Below, piece after piece: positions 46,193 through 54,470 of a DNA stretch of 64,000 nucleotides. The notes under the pieces are model-generated. The model saw nothing but the letters and a program-made list of their open reading frames with translations. It did no database searches and was not told where the DNA came from. A program made the position numbers and the translations under genes. Within the stretch, counting starts at the first letter, position 1; each line of letters starts with the position of its first letter. Source of the DNA: Fusobacterium varium (GTDB lineage Bacteria > Fusobacteriota > Fusobacteriia > Fusobacteriales > Fusobacteriaceae); NCBI GenBank assembly GCA_900637705.1, contig LR134390.1, forward strand, positions 2,976,001 through 3,040,000. Direction: 5' to 3'.

Positions 46193-47803
46193 CTAATTTT
46201 TCTGATACACTATTTTTCCATTTACCATTGTAAAACTTACTTTTACATCTTTTATCTCATCTTCTGGAATGTTATAAATATTTCTTTCAAGCCCTACTAT
46301 ATCTGCATATTTCCCAATTTCCAATGTTCCTTTTATATTTTCTTCCAATGACTGATAAGCAGCATTTATTGTAAATAATCTCACTGCTTCATCTACAGTT
46401 AATTTTTGTGATGGCATCCATCCACCTTCTGGAAAACCTTTTATATTTTTACTTGTCACTGCAAAATAAATATTCTCCAAAATATTAAAACTTACTACTG
46501 GAGCATCTGAGCCCCCTGAAATATGCAATCCTTCATCTAGCATTGTCTTCCATGCATATGATGAAAATGTTCTTTCTTTTCCTAATCTTTCTTCTGCTAT
46601 CTCCATATCACTATCTATAAAAACTGGCTGTATATAAGCTGTTATATTTCCTTTTACCATTTTATCAATAATTCTCTTGTTTGTTATCTGAGCATGAACT
46701 ATTCCATCTCTCATAGGATTTGAAAGGTTATCCTTATTCACCTCATTTAAAATGTCAGCTGCTATCTCTATAGCCCCATCACCTATTCCATGTACTGCTA
46801 TCTGCATATTATTCTCTTTAGCTTTTTTAAAGAACTTTCTCAACTGATTTTCATCTAAAATCTGTATTCCACGAGTTTCAGGATTATCTGTATAAGGTTC
46901 ATTCAAATAAGCAGTTCTAGCTCCCAATGAGCCATCTGAAATAACTTTTAAAGGTCCTATTTTAAAGTATTCTCCCCCTTGTCCTGTTCTATAACCTTTT
47001 TCTATAAATTCTTCAAAATTTTCATAAATAAAAAACATACATTGTTCATAAGTTCTAACTTTCAATTTTCCTTCTTTTTCAAGCTCAGTATAAGCTGTTA
47101 TGACTTTTTCCCAATCTTCTTCAGGAACTGCTGAAAAATAATCAGCACTATGTACTTGAGTTATTCCCTCTTTTAGAAAATCTTCTTGTGCAGAAAGTAT
47201 CATTTCTTTAATATATTCAATAGTTGGTTTTGCCAAAGCTTTTCTATACACTATTATTGAAGATTCTCTTAAAATTCCCTTTTCAATATCTATATATTCC
47301 ATAGCTTCTTTTGTAATTTCATTTTTTAATATCAATTCCATAGCTTTAGAATTGACTACAGCAACATGAGCACACACTCTCAATAAAATTATAGGATATT
47401 CAGTAGATATTTTATCTAAATCTTCTTTATAAATAAAATCATTTCCATCTTTAAACTCTGATTGATTCCAACCCCAACCTATAAGCCACTCTTGACTTAA
47501 ACCATTTTTTTTATAGTGCTCTTTGCTTCTTTCGATGACTTCATCAACAGATTCTGAGCCATTGAGTTTTATAAATTTTTTTGTTTCTGCATAATCTAAA
47601 GCATGTAAATGAGTATCTACAAATCCTGGTAGAACCAATTTTCCTTGCATATCAATTTTTTGCTTAGCATTTACTTTTTGAACATCTATATCTTTTCCAA
47701 GAAAAGATATTTTCCCATCTTTTATTCCCAATGCTTCATATACAGAATTATCCTTATCCATTGAGTGAAATTCTCCATTATACAATAACGTGTCTATAGT
47801 CAT
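46193..47803 (-). CDS. Metal-dependent amidohydrolase (YtcJ / amidohydrolase_3 family)
   Basis: Hydrolyses an unknown amide or cyclic amide. The 536-residue protein has the metal-binding FVDTHLHALD (HxH near residues 65-67), an HGIGDGAIE segment and HAQ in the barrel, and SGGSDAP with the catalytic Asp near residue 448, then the C-terminal composite domain (GTLEIGKYADIV). There is no signal peptide. With brnQ next to it, a substrate that releases or resembles a branched-chain amino acid is plausible but unproven. ATG follows AAGGAGGGGGCAAA. Confidence 0.85.
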   Translation of the reverse strand: MTIDTLLYNGEFHSMDKDNSVYEALGIKDGKISFLGKDIDVQKVNAKQKIDMQGKLVLPGFVDTHLHALDYAETKKFIKLNGSESVDEVIERSKEHYKKNGLSQEWLIGWGWNQSEFKDGNDFIYKEDLDKISTEYPIILLRVCAHVAVVNSKAMELILKNEITKEAMEYIDIEKGILRESSIIVYRKALAKPTIEYIKEMILSAQEDFLKEGITQVHSADYFSAVPEEDWEKVITAYTELEKEGKLKVRTYEQCMFFIYENFEEFIEKGYRTGQGGEYFKIGPLKVISDGSLGARTAYLNEPYTDNPETRGIQILDENQLRKFFKKAKENNMQIAVHGIGDGAIEIAADILNEVNKDNLSNPMRDGIVHAQITNKRIIDKMVKGNITAYIQPVFIDSDMEIAEERLGKERTFSSYAWKTMLDEGLHISGGSDAPVVSFNILENIYFAVTSKNIKGFPEGGWMPSQKLTVDEAVRLFTINAAYQSLEENIKGTLEIGKYADIVGLERNIYNIPEDEIKDVKVSFTMVNGKIVYQKN

Positions 47804-47839
47804 TTTGCCCCCTCCTTAAGTTTAGATGTTTTAATTAAA

Positions 47840-47856
47840 AGCAATTTTTATGCCAA
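47840..47856 (-). promoter_or_regulatory. Sigma-54 (-24/-12) promoter of the amidohydrolase-brnQ operon
   Basis: On the minus strand TTGGCATAAAAATTGCT matches the consensus TTGGCAYRNNNNTTGCW at every defined position. The -12 GC is at 47842-47841, so transcription would begin near 47829, 26 bases before the ATG. The divergent gene encodes a sigma-54-type activator. Confidence 0.85.
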
Positions 47857-47931
47857 TAATCATATTTGCCTAACTTTATCTAAAATATATAATCTTTATC
47901 TTTTTATTATTTCTTATTTATTCAAGAAATC

Positions 47932-47945
47932 GTAAAAAATTTTAC
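47932..47945. promoter_or_regulatory. Possible activator-binding palindrome between the divergent genes
   Basis: GTAAAA-AA-TTTTAC, with a further TTTTAC half-site at 47961-47966. It lies about 80-90 bases upstream of the -24 element, a suitable distance for an enhancer. It is AT-rich, so chance cannot be excluded. Confidence 0.35.
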
Positions 47946-48009
47946 TGTTTTTAAAAAATATTTTACAAAACTATTCTAAGATATGTTAAAATAATTAAGG
48001 GGGGATAAA

Positions 48010-49407
48010 ATGCTTGAAAGCTATATTGAATTAATAAAAATGATAGATAATTCCTTTGATGGAGTAATGGTTGTAGATGAAAATTTAATAATAAGGTATT
48101 GTAAATACTTTTCTGCTTCTGGACTTGGAAGTGTTGATGTAAAAACAGCTATTGGAAAAACTCCATTTGATATTTTTGCTAATATTACAAAAGAAACTTC
48201 TACCTTCTATAGAGCAGTAAAATATGGAGAAACTTTTCTTAATAATACACAGGTAATTCTTTACAGCAATGGAAAAAAAGAACCAATAATTGATAGCACT
48301 ATTCCTATCATTATAAATGGTAAAATCATAGGAGCTGTAAACACAGTACGATTTGTCAGCAATTTTAAAAAAAATAACTTCACAAATCATTCAAATATAA
48401 TAGCTCCATGTTTTAACGATCTTTACACAATTGATGATATAATTGGAACTTCTGAAGAAATACTTTCTTTAAAAAATAAGATATCTAAAGTTTCAAAGAC
48501 AGATTCAAATGTATTTATCTATGGAGAAACTGGAACAGGAAAAGAGATGGTAGCCCAGTCTATTCATAGCAACAGCGATAGAAAAAATAAAATATTTATT
48601 TCACAAAATTGCGCTGCTATACCTGATAACCTTTTAGAAAGTATTCTTTTTGGAACTACAAAGGGAAGCTATACAGATGCAATCAATAGACCTGGAATTT
48701 TTGAAATGGCACATGGAGGTACAATTTTCCTTGATGAAATAAATTCTATGAATCTTAATATGCAGGCAAAGCTATTAAGAATAATAGAAGACAAAAAAAT
48801 AACAAGAATAGGTGGAATAGAAACAAAGGAAGTTGATGTACGTATTATTGCTGCAATCAATGAAATTCCTGAAATTTCTATGACCGAAAAAAGAATTCGT
48901 CCAGATCTTTTTTACAGATTATCCAGTGTGCAGATAAAAACACCTTCATTAGCTGAAAGAAATGAAGATATTGAAGAGCTCGCTCAATTTTTCATTGAAT
49001 TTTATAACAAAAAAATGAATAAAGATATTAAAAATATTTCAAAAGATGTTTTAAAAATTTTCTATGGTTATACATGGCCTGGAAATGTGAGAGAACTAAA
49101 AAATGTTATTGAAACTGCTTTTAATTTTTCTATTTCCAAAACTATTGAGCTTTCTGATATTCCAGAATATATAAAAAATTACAAAAAGGAAAATAATCAT
49201 TTCAAATGCTCTATTTCTAATAATGAATATCCATATAAAGATATATCTCTCAGTATAGCACTTGAAAACTTTGAAAAAGATTATATATTGAAAGCTTCAA
49301 AAAATACACTATCTTTTTCTGAACTAGCTGATGCTCTCAAAATATCAAAACAACTTCTAAACCATAAAATTAAGAAATATGATTTGAGAAAATATATTAA
49401 TTATTAA
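48010..49407 (+). CDS. Sigma-54-dependent transcriptional activator with PAS sensor domain
   Basis: Bacterial enhancer-binding protein. In the 465 residues a PAS-like sensor domain (about 1-120), an AAA+ domain (about 145-375) with Walker A GETGTGKE (172-179) and Walker B GGTIFLDE (236-243), and a Fis-type helix-turn-helix (about 415-465, FSELADALKISKQLLNHKI) are clear. The sigma-54-contacting GAFTGA loop reads GSYTDA (219-224). ATG follows AAGGGGGGATAAA. It is divergent from the amidohydrolase-brnQ operon and is the natural candidate to activate its -24/-12 promoter. Confidence 0.92.
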   Translation: MLESYIELIKMIDNSFDGVMVVDENLIIRYCKYFSASGLGSVDVKTAIGKTPFDIFANITKETSTFYRAVKYGETFLNNTQVILYSNGKKEPIIDSTIPIIINGKIIGAVNTVRFVSNFKKNNFTNHSNIIAPCFNDLYTIDDIIGTSEEILSLKNKISKVSKTDSNVFIYGETGTGKEMVAQSIHSNSDRKNKIFISQNCAAIPDNLLESILFGTTKGSYTDAINRPGIFEMAHGGTIFLDEINSMNLNMQAKLLRIIEDKKITRIGGIETKEVDVRIIAAINEIPEISMTEKRIRPDLFYRLSSVQIKTPSLAERNEDIEELAQFFIEFYNKKMNKDIKNISKDVLKIFYGYTWPGNVRELKNVIETAFNFSISKTIELSDIPEYIKNYKKENNHFKCSISNNEYPYKDISLSIALENFEKDYILKASKNTLSFSELADALKISKQLLNHKIKKYDLRKYINY

Positions 49408-49415
49408 CAATCAAA

Positions 49416-49461
49416 AGAGGATAACCTATGAGCATTTAATTATGCTCTTTAGCTATCCTCT
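49416..49461. terminator. Bidirectional terminator between activator and outer-membrane protein genes
   Basis: Nested perfect stems AGAGGATA/TATCCTCT (49416-49423, 49454-49461) and GAGCAT/ATGCTC (49430-49435, 49442-49447), with T-rich sequence on the right. Confidence 0.75.
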
Positions 49462-49490
49462 CTATTTTTATTTGTATTCCTTTATATTAA

Positions 49491-50186
49491 TTAAAAATTA
49501 AATCTATACCCTACTGAAAGTGTTATTCTTGAATAATCTAAATCTTTTTTAATTCTTTTTCCATCTACCTCAGCTTTCATTTCAGCTCTATTTACTTTAT
49601 ACATTAAATCTACTACAAAGTTATTATACTCTGCTCCTGCACCAATTCCATAATATAATCCATTTTTCATTTTTACAGAAATTTTCTTATCTTCAAAATA
49701 ATCATATGTTGCATCTGAACCCCTAAAAGTATATTTAGCATCTCCATTATCACTATTAAAAGAATATCCTAAATCAGCTTTTAAATATGGCTTAATATTT
49801 CCTTCTACTGGAAAGTTATACTTAGCTGTTACATATAGAGGAACAGATTTAAAACCTGGAATTTCATATTTTTCATATCCTGTGCCAACAGCACCTCCAT
49901 CTCCTTCAAATTCTCCACTTTTTTTTATAGACTTTGGATCCCCATGATCTTGGTAAGATAATCCAAGTCCCAATTCAAAATTAGGATAAACTTCTCTCAT
50001 TACTTCCACTGTCAGTTCATAACCAAAGTCATCTCCATCATCCTTATTTAATTTTTTTCCTGCATATTTTACTTCATCAAATCTTTGAAGCATATCTGCC
50101 CCTGTTTTTAAATATACATTTGTTCCCTCTGCTGCCAAACTTACACATGATAATGCTGCTAGTCCTAATAAAACTTTTTTAAACAT
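49491..50186 (-). CDS. Outer-membrane beta-barrel protein
   Basis: Secreted porin-like or adhesion-type protein. The 231 residues begin with a signal peptide (MFKKVLLGLAALSCVSLAAEG, cleavage likely after residue 19). Alternating amphipathic strands follow (NFELGLGLSYQDHG, YNFPVEGNIKPYLKADLGYSF, YYGIGAGAEYNNFVVDLMYKV) and the chain ends VGYRFNF with a C-terminal Phe, the barrel-assembly signal. Size suggests an 8-10-stranded barrel. It has its own transcript; an inverted repeat lies 75-290 bases upstream. Ligand unknown. Confidence 0.88.
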   Translation of the reverse strand: MFKKVLLGLAALSCVSLAAEGTNVYLKTGADMLQRFDEVKYAGKKLNKDDGDDFGYELTVEVMREVYPNFELGLGLSYQDHGDPKSIKKSGEFEGDGGAVGTGYEKYEIPGFKSVPLYVTAKYNFPVEGNIKPYLKADLGYSFNSDNGDAKYTFRGSDATYDYFEDKKISVKMKNGLYYGIGAGAEYNNFVVDLMYKVNRAEMKAEVDGKRIKKDLDYSRITLSVGYRFNF

Positions 50187-50261
50187 AAATATCTCTCCTT
50201 TAGTATATTTTTATTATAGGATATAAATATTTTATAGCTTCTTTTTCCAAAACTAAAAACT

Positions 50262-50475
50262 GTTCTCTTTTATGTATAAATGCGAACATTTTGATCTTTA
50301 TTTTCTTCTATAAAATATAGAATTAAAGATATATATAAAGAATTTTAAAATAAAACAATTATAAATTCAAATTGATTTATTGAAGATTTTATGATATAAG
50401 TAAGTGTAGGATTAGATGAGATTTTAGTGGATTTTTTTCATAAAGTTCTGTTCGCATTTATACATAAACAAGAAC
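50262..50475. repeat. Inverted pair of 26-bp palindromic sites upstream of the outer-membrane protein gene
   Basis: TTTATGTATAAATGCGAACA (50269-50288) recurs exactly as its reverse complement at 50449-50468. Each copy belongs to a 26-bp imperfect palindrome, GTTC...TTTATGTATAAA...GAAC (50262-50287 and 50450-50475), 188 bp apart centre to centre. They could be two operators for one regulator or the ends of an invertible DNA segment. Outside them, the 520-base gap 50187-50706 holds two hairpins (50516-50538, 50572-50616) and the rpsR terminator, but no gene. Confidence 0.7.
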
Positions 50476-50515
50476 TCTTAATATTTTTTTCAATTATATA
50501 ATTTAATAAAAAAAG

Positions 50516-50538
50516 ACCAACTGGTAGCTTCAGTTGGT
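50516..50538. terminator. Orphan terminator-like hairpin
   Basis: ACCAACTG (50516-50523) pairs with CAGTTGGT (50531-50538); A-run at left, T-rich at right. No gene ends here, so it may stop stray transcription or belong to an unrecognised small RNA. Confidence 0.6.
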
Positions 50539-50674
50539 TTTAATTTTATATATTATTTTATTTTTATATAAAATATAGTTTTATTTTTATTTTTTACTCA
50601 TTTATAAAACTATATTAGTTGAGCAATAAGAATGTTGAATTTTATTATTTCTCCTTATCTAAGTAAAAGAAAAA

Positions 50675-50698
50675 AGACTGAACTTATATGTCCAGTCT
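50675..50698 (-). terminator. Terminator after rpsR
   Basis: On the minus strand AGACTG (50698-50693) and CAGTCT (50680-50675), followed by TTTTTT, nine bases past the rpsR stop. Confidence 0.75.
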
Positions 50699-50706
50699 GT
50701 AAGAAA

Positions 50707-50925
50707 CTATTTTTCAATTCTTGTATAAGGAATTAAAGCAATATTTCTAGCTCTTTTAATAGCTTTAGCTATTCTTCTTTGTAACTTAGCATTAGCTCCA
50801 GTTACTCTAGAAGGGTTGATTTTTCCTTTATCAGATACAAATCTTTTTAAAAGGTCTACATTTTTATAATCAATTTCTTCAGCTTTAACTCTTAATTTAG
50901 CTCTTCTTCTTCTGAATTCTGCCAT
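50707..50925 (-). CDS. rpsR: 30S ribosomal protein S18
   Basis: Binds 16S rRNA as a dimer with S6. From the ATG at 50925 (GGAGG eight bases upstream; the ATG two codons earlier is too close to it) the protein is 72 residues: [20 protein letters not shown], then [20 protein letters not shown] and [16 protein letters not shown], all typical. It directly follows rpsF; the ssb gene that often sits between them is absent. Confidence 0.96.
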   Translation of the reverse strand: MAEFRRRRAKLRVKAEEIDYKNVDLLKRFVSDKGKINPSRVTGANAKLQRRIAKAIKRARNIALIPYTRIEK

Positions 50926-50966
50926 TTTCATAACCTCCTCTTGATTTTAACTACATTCTAAAATAA

Positions 50967-51251
50967 TTAGTCTTGCTTAACAATGATATATCTCATTACT
51001 TCTTCAGTAATGTTAAGCTTTCCTTCAACTGCTGATAATTGAGTTCCATCAATATCAAAAGTTGCTAGTACATAGAATCCAGTTTTTTTCTTATCAATAG
51101 GATAAGCTAATTTTCTTTCTCCCCATTTTTCACTTTTAGCTACTGTAGCTCCAGCTGCAGTTAAAATTCCTGTTACTTTTTCAACTACTGCATCTCTACC
51201 TTCTTCTAAAATTGTTGGGTTGATGATGTACATAATTTCATATTTTTTCAT
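50967..51251 (-). CDS. rpsF: 30S ribosomal protein S6
   Basis: Partner of S18 on the platform. The 94-residue protein starts MKKYEIMYIINPTILEEGRD and contains WGERKLAYPIDKKKTGFYVL, the family core. It starts after a GGGAGGAGGTTAAAAA ribosome binding site and has its own promoter, so it does not depend on the ftsZ transcript. Confidence 0.96.
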   Translation of the reverse strand: MKKYEIMYIINPTILEEGRDAVVEKVTGILTAAGATVAKSEKWGERKLAYPIDKKKTGFYVLATFDIDGTQLSAVEGKLNITEEVMRYIIVKQD

Positions 51252-51275
51252 TTTTTAACCTCCTCCCTATGGTTT

Positions 51276-51310
51276 TAGCCCAAAACACATTGATTTTGAG
51301 CAGGGCACTA
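51276..51310 (-). promoter_or_regulatory. Hairpin in the rpsF leader
   Basis: The RNA can pair UAG..CCC with GGGCUA and CAAAA with UUUUG. S6-S18 leaders are known in many bacteria, but the conserved CCGA-type bulge of that motif is not seen, so the assignment is weak. Confidence 0.3.
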
Positions 51311-51313
51311 AAT

Positions 51314-51342
51314 ACTATACCATTTTTTTATAATTTTTTCAA
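51314..51342 (-). promoter_or_regulatory. Promoter of rpsF-rpsR
   Basis: On the minus strand TTGAAA (51342-51337), 17 bases, TATAGT (51319-51314), between the ftsZ stop and rpsF. Confidence 0.72.
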
Positions 51343-51350
51343 GTATTTAT

Positions 51351-52427
51351 TTATGATTTTTTAGAACTTCTTATCCAAGGCGGAAGATCAAGTTCAGATC
51401 TTTTCACATCTGCTTCTTCAGGAGTAACAACTGTTACAGGTTTCTTAGCATCTACATTGATAAATGGCTCACTTTTTTCCTGCTCATTTACAAAATTATT
51501 AGCTATTATAGTAACCTGTACTCTATCTCCAACTTCTGGGTCAATAACAAGTCCGAACATTACATCATCAGCAGTTTTTCCAGCTGCATCTCTAATCATA
51601 TCAGAAATAGTCTGAGCTTCCATAAGAGTTATATCTGGTGCTCCAGTTATATTAATAAGTATTTTGCTTGCTCCAAGTATAGACTTTTCAAGTAATGGTG
51701 ATAGTAAAGCTTTTTCTGTAGCTTTTACAGCTCTATTCTCCCCTTCTCCTTCTCCAAATCCAAGTACAGCTACACCTGAATTCATCATTGTAGCTTTAAT
51801 ATCAGCAAAGTCTAAATTGATAAGTCCATTACCAATCATTAAATCAGCTACTCCTCTGATACCTATTTTCAAAATATTATTTGCTTCTTTAAATGCATTT
51901 TGTAAAGTTATTGTTTTGTCTGGTAGTTCAAAAAGTTTGTCATTTGGTATTATTACTAAAGCATCTACAGCTTTTTTAAGATTTTCAACACCTATATCAG
52001 CATTATTTTTTCTTTTCTTTCCTTCAAATGAAAATGGTCTTGTTACAACTGCTACAGTTAATACTCCAAGTTCTTTTGCTACTTTAGCAATTACTGGGGC
52101 AGCTCCTGTTCCAGTTCCTCCTCCCATTCCTGCTGTTATAAATAACATATCCGTTTCTTCCAAAAGATTTTTAATTTTTTCTACATCTTCTTCTGCTGCC
52201 TGTCTTCCTATTTCAGGATCAGCTCCAGCTCCAAGACCTCTTGTTAATTTTTCTCCAAGTTGAATTCTTATATCAGCCAGAGATTTATTTAAATCTTGAG
52301 CATCTGTATTTGCAGCAATGTATTCTACTCCTCCTACTCCAGATTCAATCATATCATTGATTGCATTTCCTCCAGCTCCTCCAGCTCCTAATACCTTTAT
52401 CTTAACTAAATCTTGATCTATCAACAT
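51351..52427 (-). CDS. ftsZ: Cell division protein FtsZ
   Basis: Tubulin-like GTPase that forms the division ring. The 358 residues from the ATG at 52427 (AAGGGGGTATT upstream) have the nucleotide-binding GAGGAGGNAINDMI near residue 12 and the tubulin signature GGGTGTGAAPV near 100. The C-terminal conserved peptide LDLPPWIRSSKKS is intact and would bind FtsA. It is the last gene of the wall/division cluster. Confidence 0.97.
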   Translation of the reverse strand: MLIDQDLVKIKVLGAGGAGGNAINDMIESGVGGVEYIAANTDAQDLNKSLADIRIQLGEKLTRGLGAGADPEIGRQAAEEDVEKIKNLLEETDMLFITAGMGGGTGTGAAPVIAKVAKELGVLTVAVVTRPFSFEGKKRKNNADIGVENLKKAVDALVIIPNDKLFELPDKTITLQNAFKEANNILKIGIRGVADLMIGNGLINLDFADIKATMMNSGVAVLGFGEGEGENRAVKATEKALLSPLLEKSILGASKILINITGAPDITLMEAQTISDMIRDAAGKTADDVMFGLVIDPEVGDRVQVTIIANNFVNEQEKSEPFINVDAKKPVTVVTPEEADVKRSELDLPPWIRSSKKS

Positions 52428-52457
52428 AATACCCCCTTTTATCATTTCCTTCTGAAT

Positions 52458-53759
52458 TTAAATAAAATTAGAAAACCAGTTTTTTATACTGCTGAGTGTT
52501 CCACTTTTCTTTTTGCTGCTATTTTTCTCATCTTCTAGTAATTTATCCAAGTCGTCCTCTTCAGCCTCTTCTGTTACAATTTTTGAAGGGTCTTCAGATT
52601 CATTCTGCTGTGAATAAAACCCTGACTGCATTTTGTTGTATTCCTCTTCCATTATTTCACTGAAGATTCCTATAACTGTAGCCATACTGGCATCTACATC
52701 CTCCAGACCTCGAAAAGCATGAGGAAGCACCTTTCTCACAACATATCCTGTTTTTTTATTTATTTTTTCAAGAAGACCATCAATAACAATGGCTCCTCCT
52801 GTTAATACCAAACCTTTTCCAAGGTATCCGTTAAATCCAGATTCCTCAATAGTTTGAGTAATAAAGCTGATTATGTCTTCTGTTCTTGCATCTATTATAT
52901 TTTTTATATCTGCTACTGATACTTTTTTGGTATCCCCACAGAATATGTGATCTTCATGTATATCTTTATCTTTCAACTTTGATAATATTTCAAAAGCTTC
53001 CTGTTTAGATATCTGGAACAGATAACTTATATCATTTACATAATGCATTCCTCCAAGAGGAAGCGATTTTGAATAGATAAGTTTATCATTTTTAAATAAA
53101 ATTATATCTGTTGAACCCTCACCAATATCGATTAGAGCAACTCCCATTCTTCTATCTTCATCATCAAGGGAAGCTTTAGCTGATGCATAAGCATTTAAAA
53201 GAACATGTTCTGCTTCCAGTCCTATTCTATTTACTACTTCTACAAGCTTTTCAGCTTCTGCTTCATCTATATATATAAGATGAACATCTCCCTGCATTTC
53301 CTTTCCAGTTACACCTATTGGATTCTTAATTATCCCTGAATTATTTACTCTGATATTATATATTTCTCTTTTTAATACCCTTTCTTTTCCTGTGAGAAGT
53401 TCATGTTCGGCCATTCTAATCAATGTATCCACTTCTTTTTCTCCAATTTCTTTTTCATCAAAAGAATACCTAACATTAGTAGTTCTCGATTTAATAGCTT
53501 CTCCACTTATTCCAATAGATATTTTTTCAATAGAAATACCAGTTTGTTCTCTCAATTGTCCTAAGGCATAAGCCAAGCAATGACTTAATTCCTCTGGATT
53601 TTCTACAACTGACTTTTTCATTCCACGACTTGGAACTTCTACATATCCTAATATTTTTAAATTTTCACCATCAGCAGATAATTCTCCAGTGACAGCTTTT
53701 ATCTTCATATTTCCCATATCTACTGCTGTTTTTATTATACTATCTCTATTATCTGTCAT
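52458..53759 (-). CDS. ftsA: Cell division protein FtsA
   Basis: Actin-like tether of FtsZ. The 433 residues have phosphate loops TAVDMGNMKIKAVTGE near the start and ALIDIGEGSTDIILF near 206, and end with an amphipathic helix (SSIKNWFSNFI) after an acidic linker, the membrane-targeting tail. Its ATG overlaps the true end of ftsQ by 11 bases (GATGACAGATAA), indicating coupled translation. Confidence 0.96.
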   Translation of the reverse strand: MTDNRDSIIKTAVDMGNMKIKAVTGELSADGENLKILGYVEVPSRGMKKSVVENPEELSHCLAYALGQLREQTGISIEKISIGISGEAIKSRTTNVRYSFDEKEIGEKEVDTLIRMAEHELLTGKERVLKREIYNIRVNNSGIIKNPIGVTGKEMQGDVHLIYIDEAEAEKLVEVVNRIGLEAEHVLLNAYASAKASLDDEDRRMGVALIDIGEGSTDIILFKNDKLIYSKSLPLGGMHYVNDISYLFQISKQEAFEILSKLKDKDIHEDHIFCGDTKKVSVADIKNIIDARTEDIISFITQTIEESGFNGYLGKGLVLTGGAIVIDGLLEKINKKTGYVVRKVLPHAFRGLEDVDASMATVIGIFSEIMEEEYNKMQSGFYSQQNESEDPSKIVTEEAEEDDLDKLLEDEKNSSKKKSGTLSSIKNWFSNFI

Positions 53760-54443
53760 CGCTTTTATCCCCCAAACTTTTTACTATAAAGTCATTGAAT
53801 CTCAAATCTATATATTCTACTTTTTTGCTTTTGATTAATTCCGAATATAAAGTCTCTACAATTTTATATTTTTCTCTTTTATCTCTTTATTGGTTTTTAT
53901 TATTGTACCATCTACAAGGATTATTTCAATGCAATTTTTATTTTTTATGTAAATTTGAGATACTAACTCTTTCAATAAATAATCGTCCATTAAAACTAAA
54001 ACATTCAGCAGACTCTTTATCTCATCTTTCTCTTTTACTGAAATAAGAGGAATATCCTTTTTTTCTTTTTCATTAAAAGTTCCAAAAACTTCTCCTTCTG
54101 AATCTACAAGATATATTTTATCTTTAATCTGGGCATAGTAAAATAGCTCTTTTTCTTCTATATTTATAGTGAGTTCTCCCAATGCATTATTTTCTACACT
54201 GGCATTTTTTACTCTGACATCTTTTTTTAGTGTATCTTCTATACTCTTAAAATCTAAGTCCCATATGTTCTTATTATATGTTGTTTTCCCTAGTTCTGTC
54301 AATTCCCTTAATAATAAATTTGGCTCACCTTTTATATTAACCCTCTTTATTTTAAAAAAATCTAGCTTCAAGAATTTTGAAGGAATAGAGAAAATTAAAA
54401 AACTTATTCCTAATATTGTGAAAAGTCTTATTACAAATTTCAA
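53749..54443 (-). CDS. ftsQ: Cell division protein FtsQ/DivIB (one single-base deletion)
   Basis: Membrane-anchored divisome assembly protein. A membrane segment (residues 4-22, VIRLFTILGISFLIFSIPS) is followed by a POTRA domain (FKIKRVNIKGEPNLLLREL) and a beta domain. As read, the frame closes at 53856 after an A-run at 53873-53869 (five, six needed). With one base restored it continues KYKIVETLYSELIKSKKVEYIDLRF, the typical FtsQ end, giving 231 residues and an overlap with ftsA. Confidence 0.9.
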
Positions 54444-54470
54444 AAAAATCTCCTCACTTTTAAATTTGAC

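Noticed and set aside
50926-50966. A missing or hidden ssb gene between rpsF and rpsR
   Set aside because: The gap is about 40 bases and holds only a ribosome binding site.
51276-51310. Firm assignment of the rpsF leader to the known S6-S18 RNA motif
   Set aside because: A hairpin exists, but the conserved CCGA-type bulge is not visible, so only a weak candidate is recorded.
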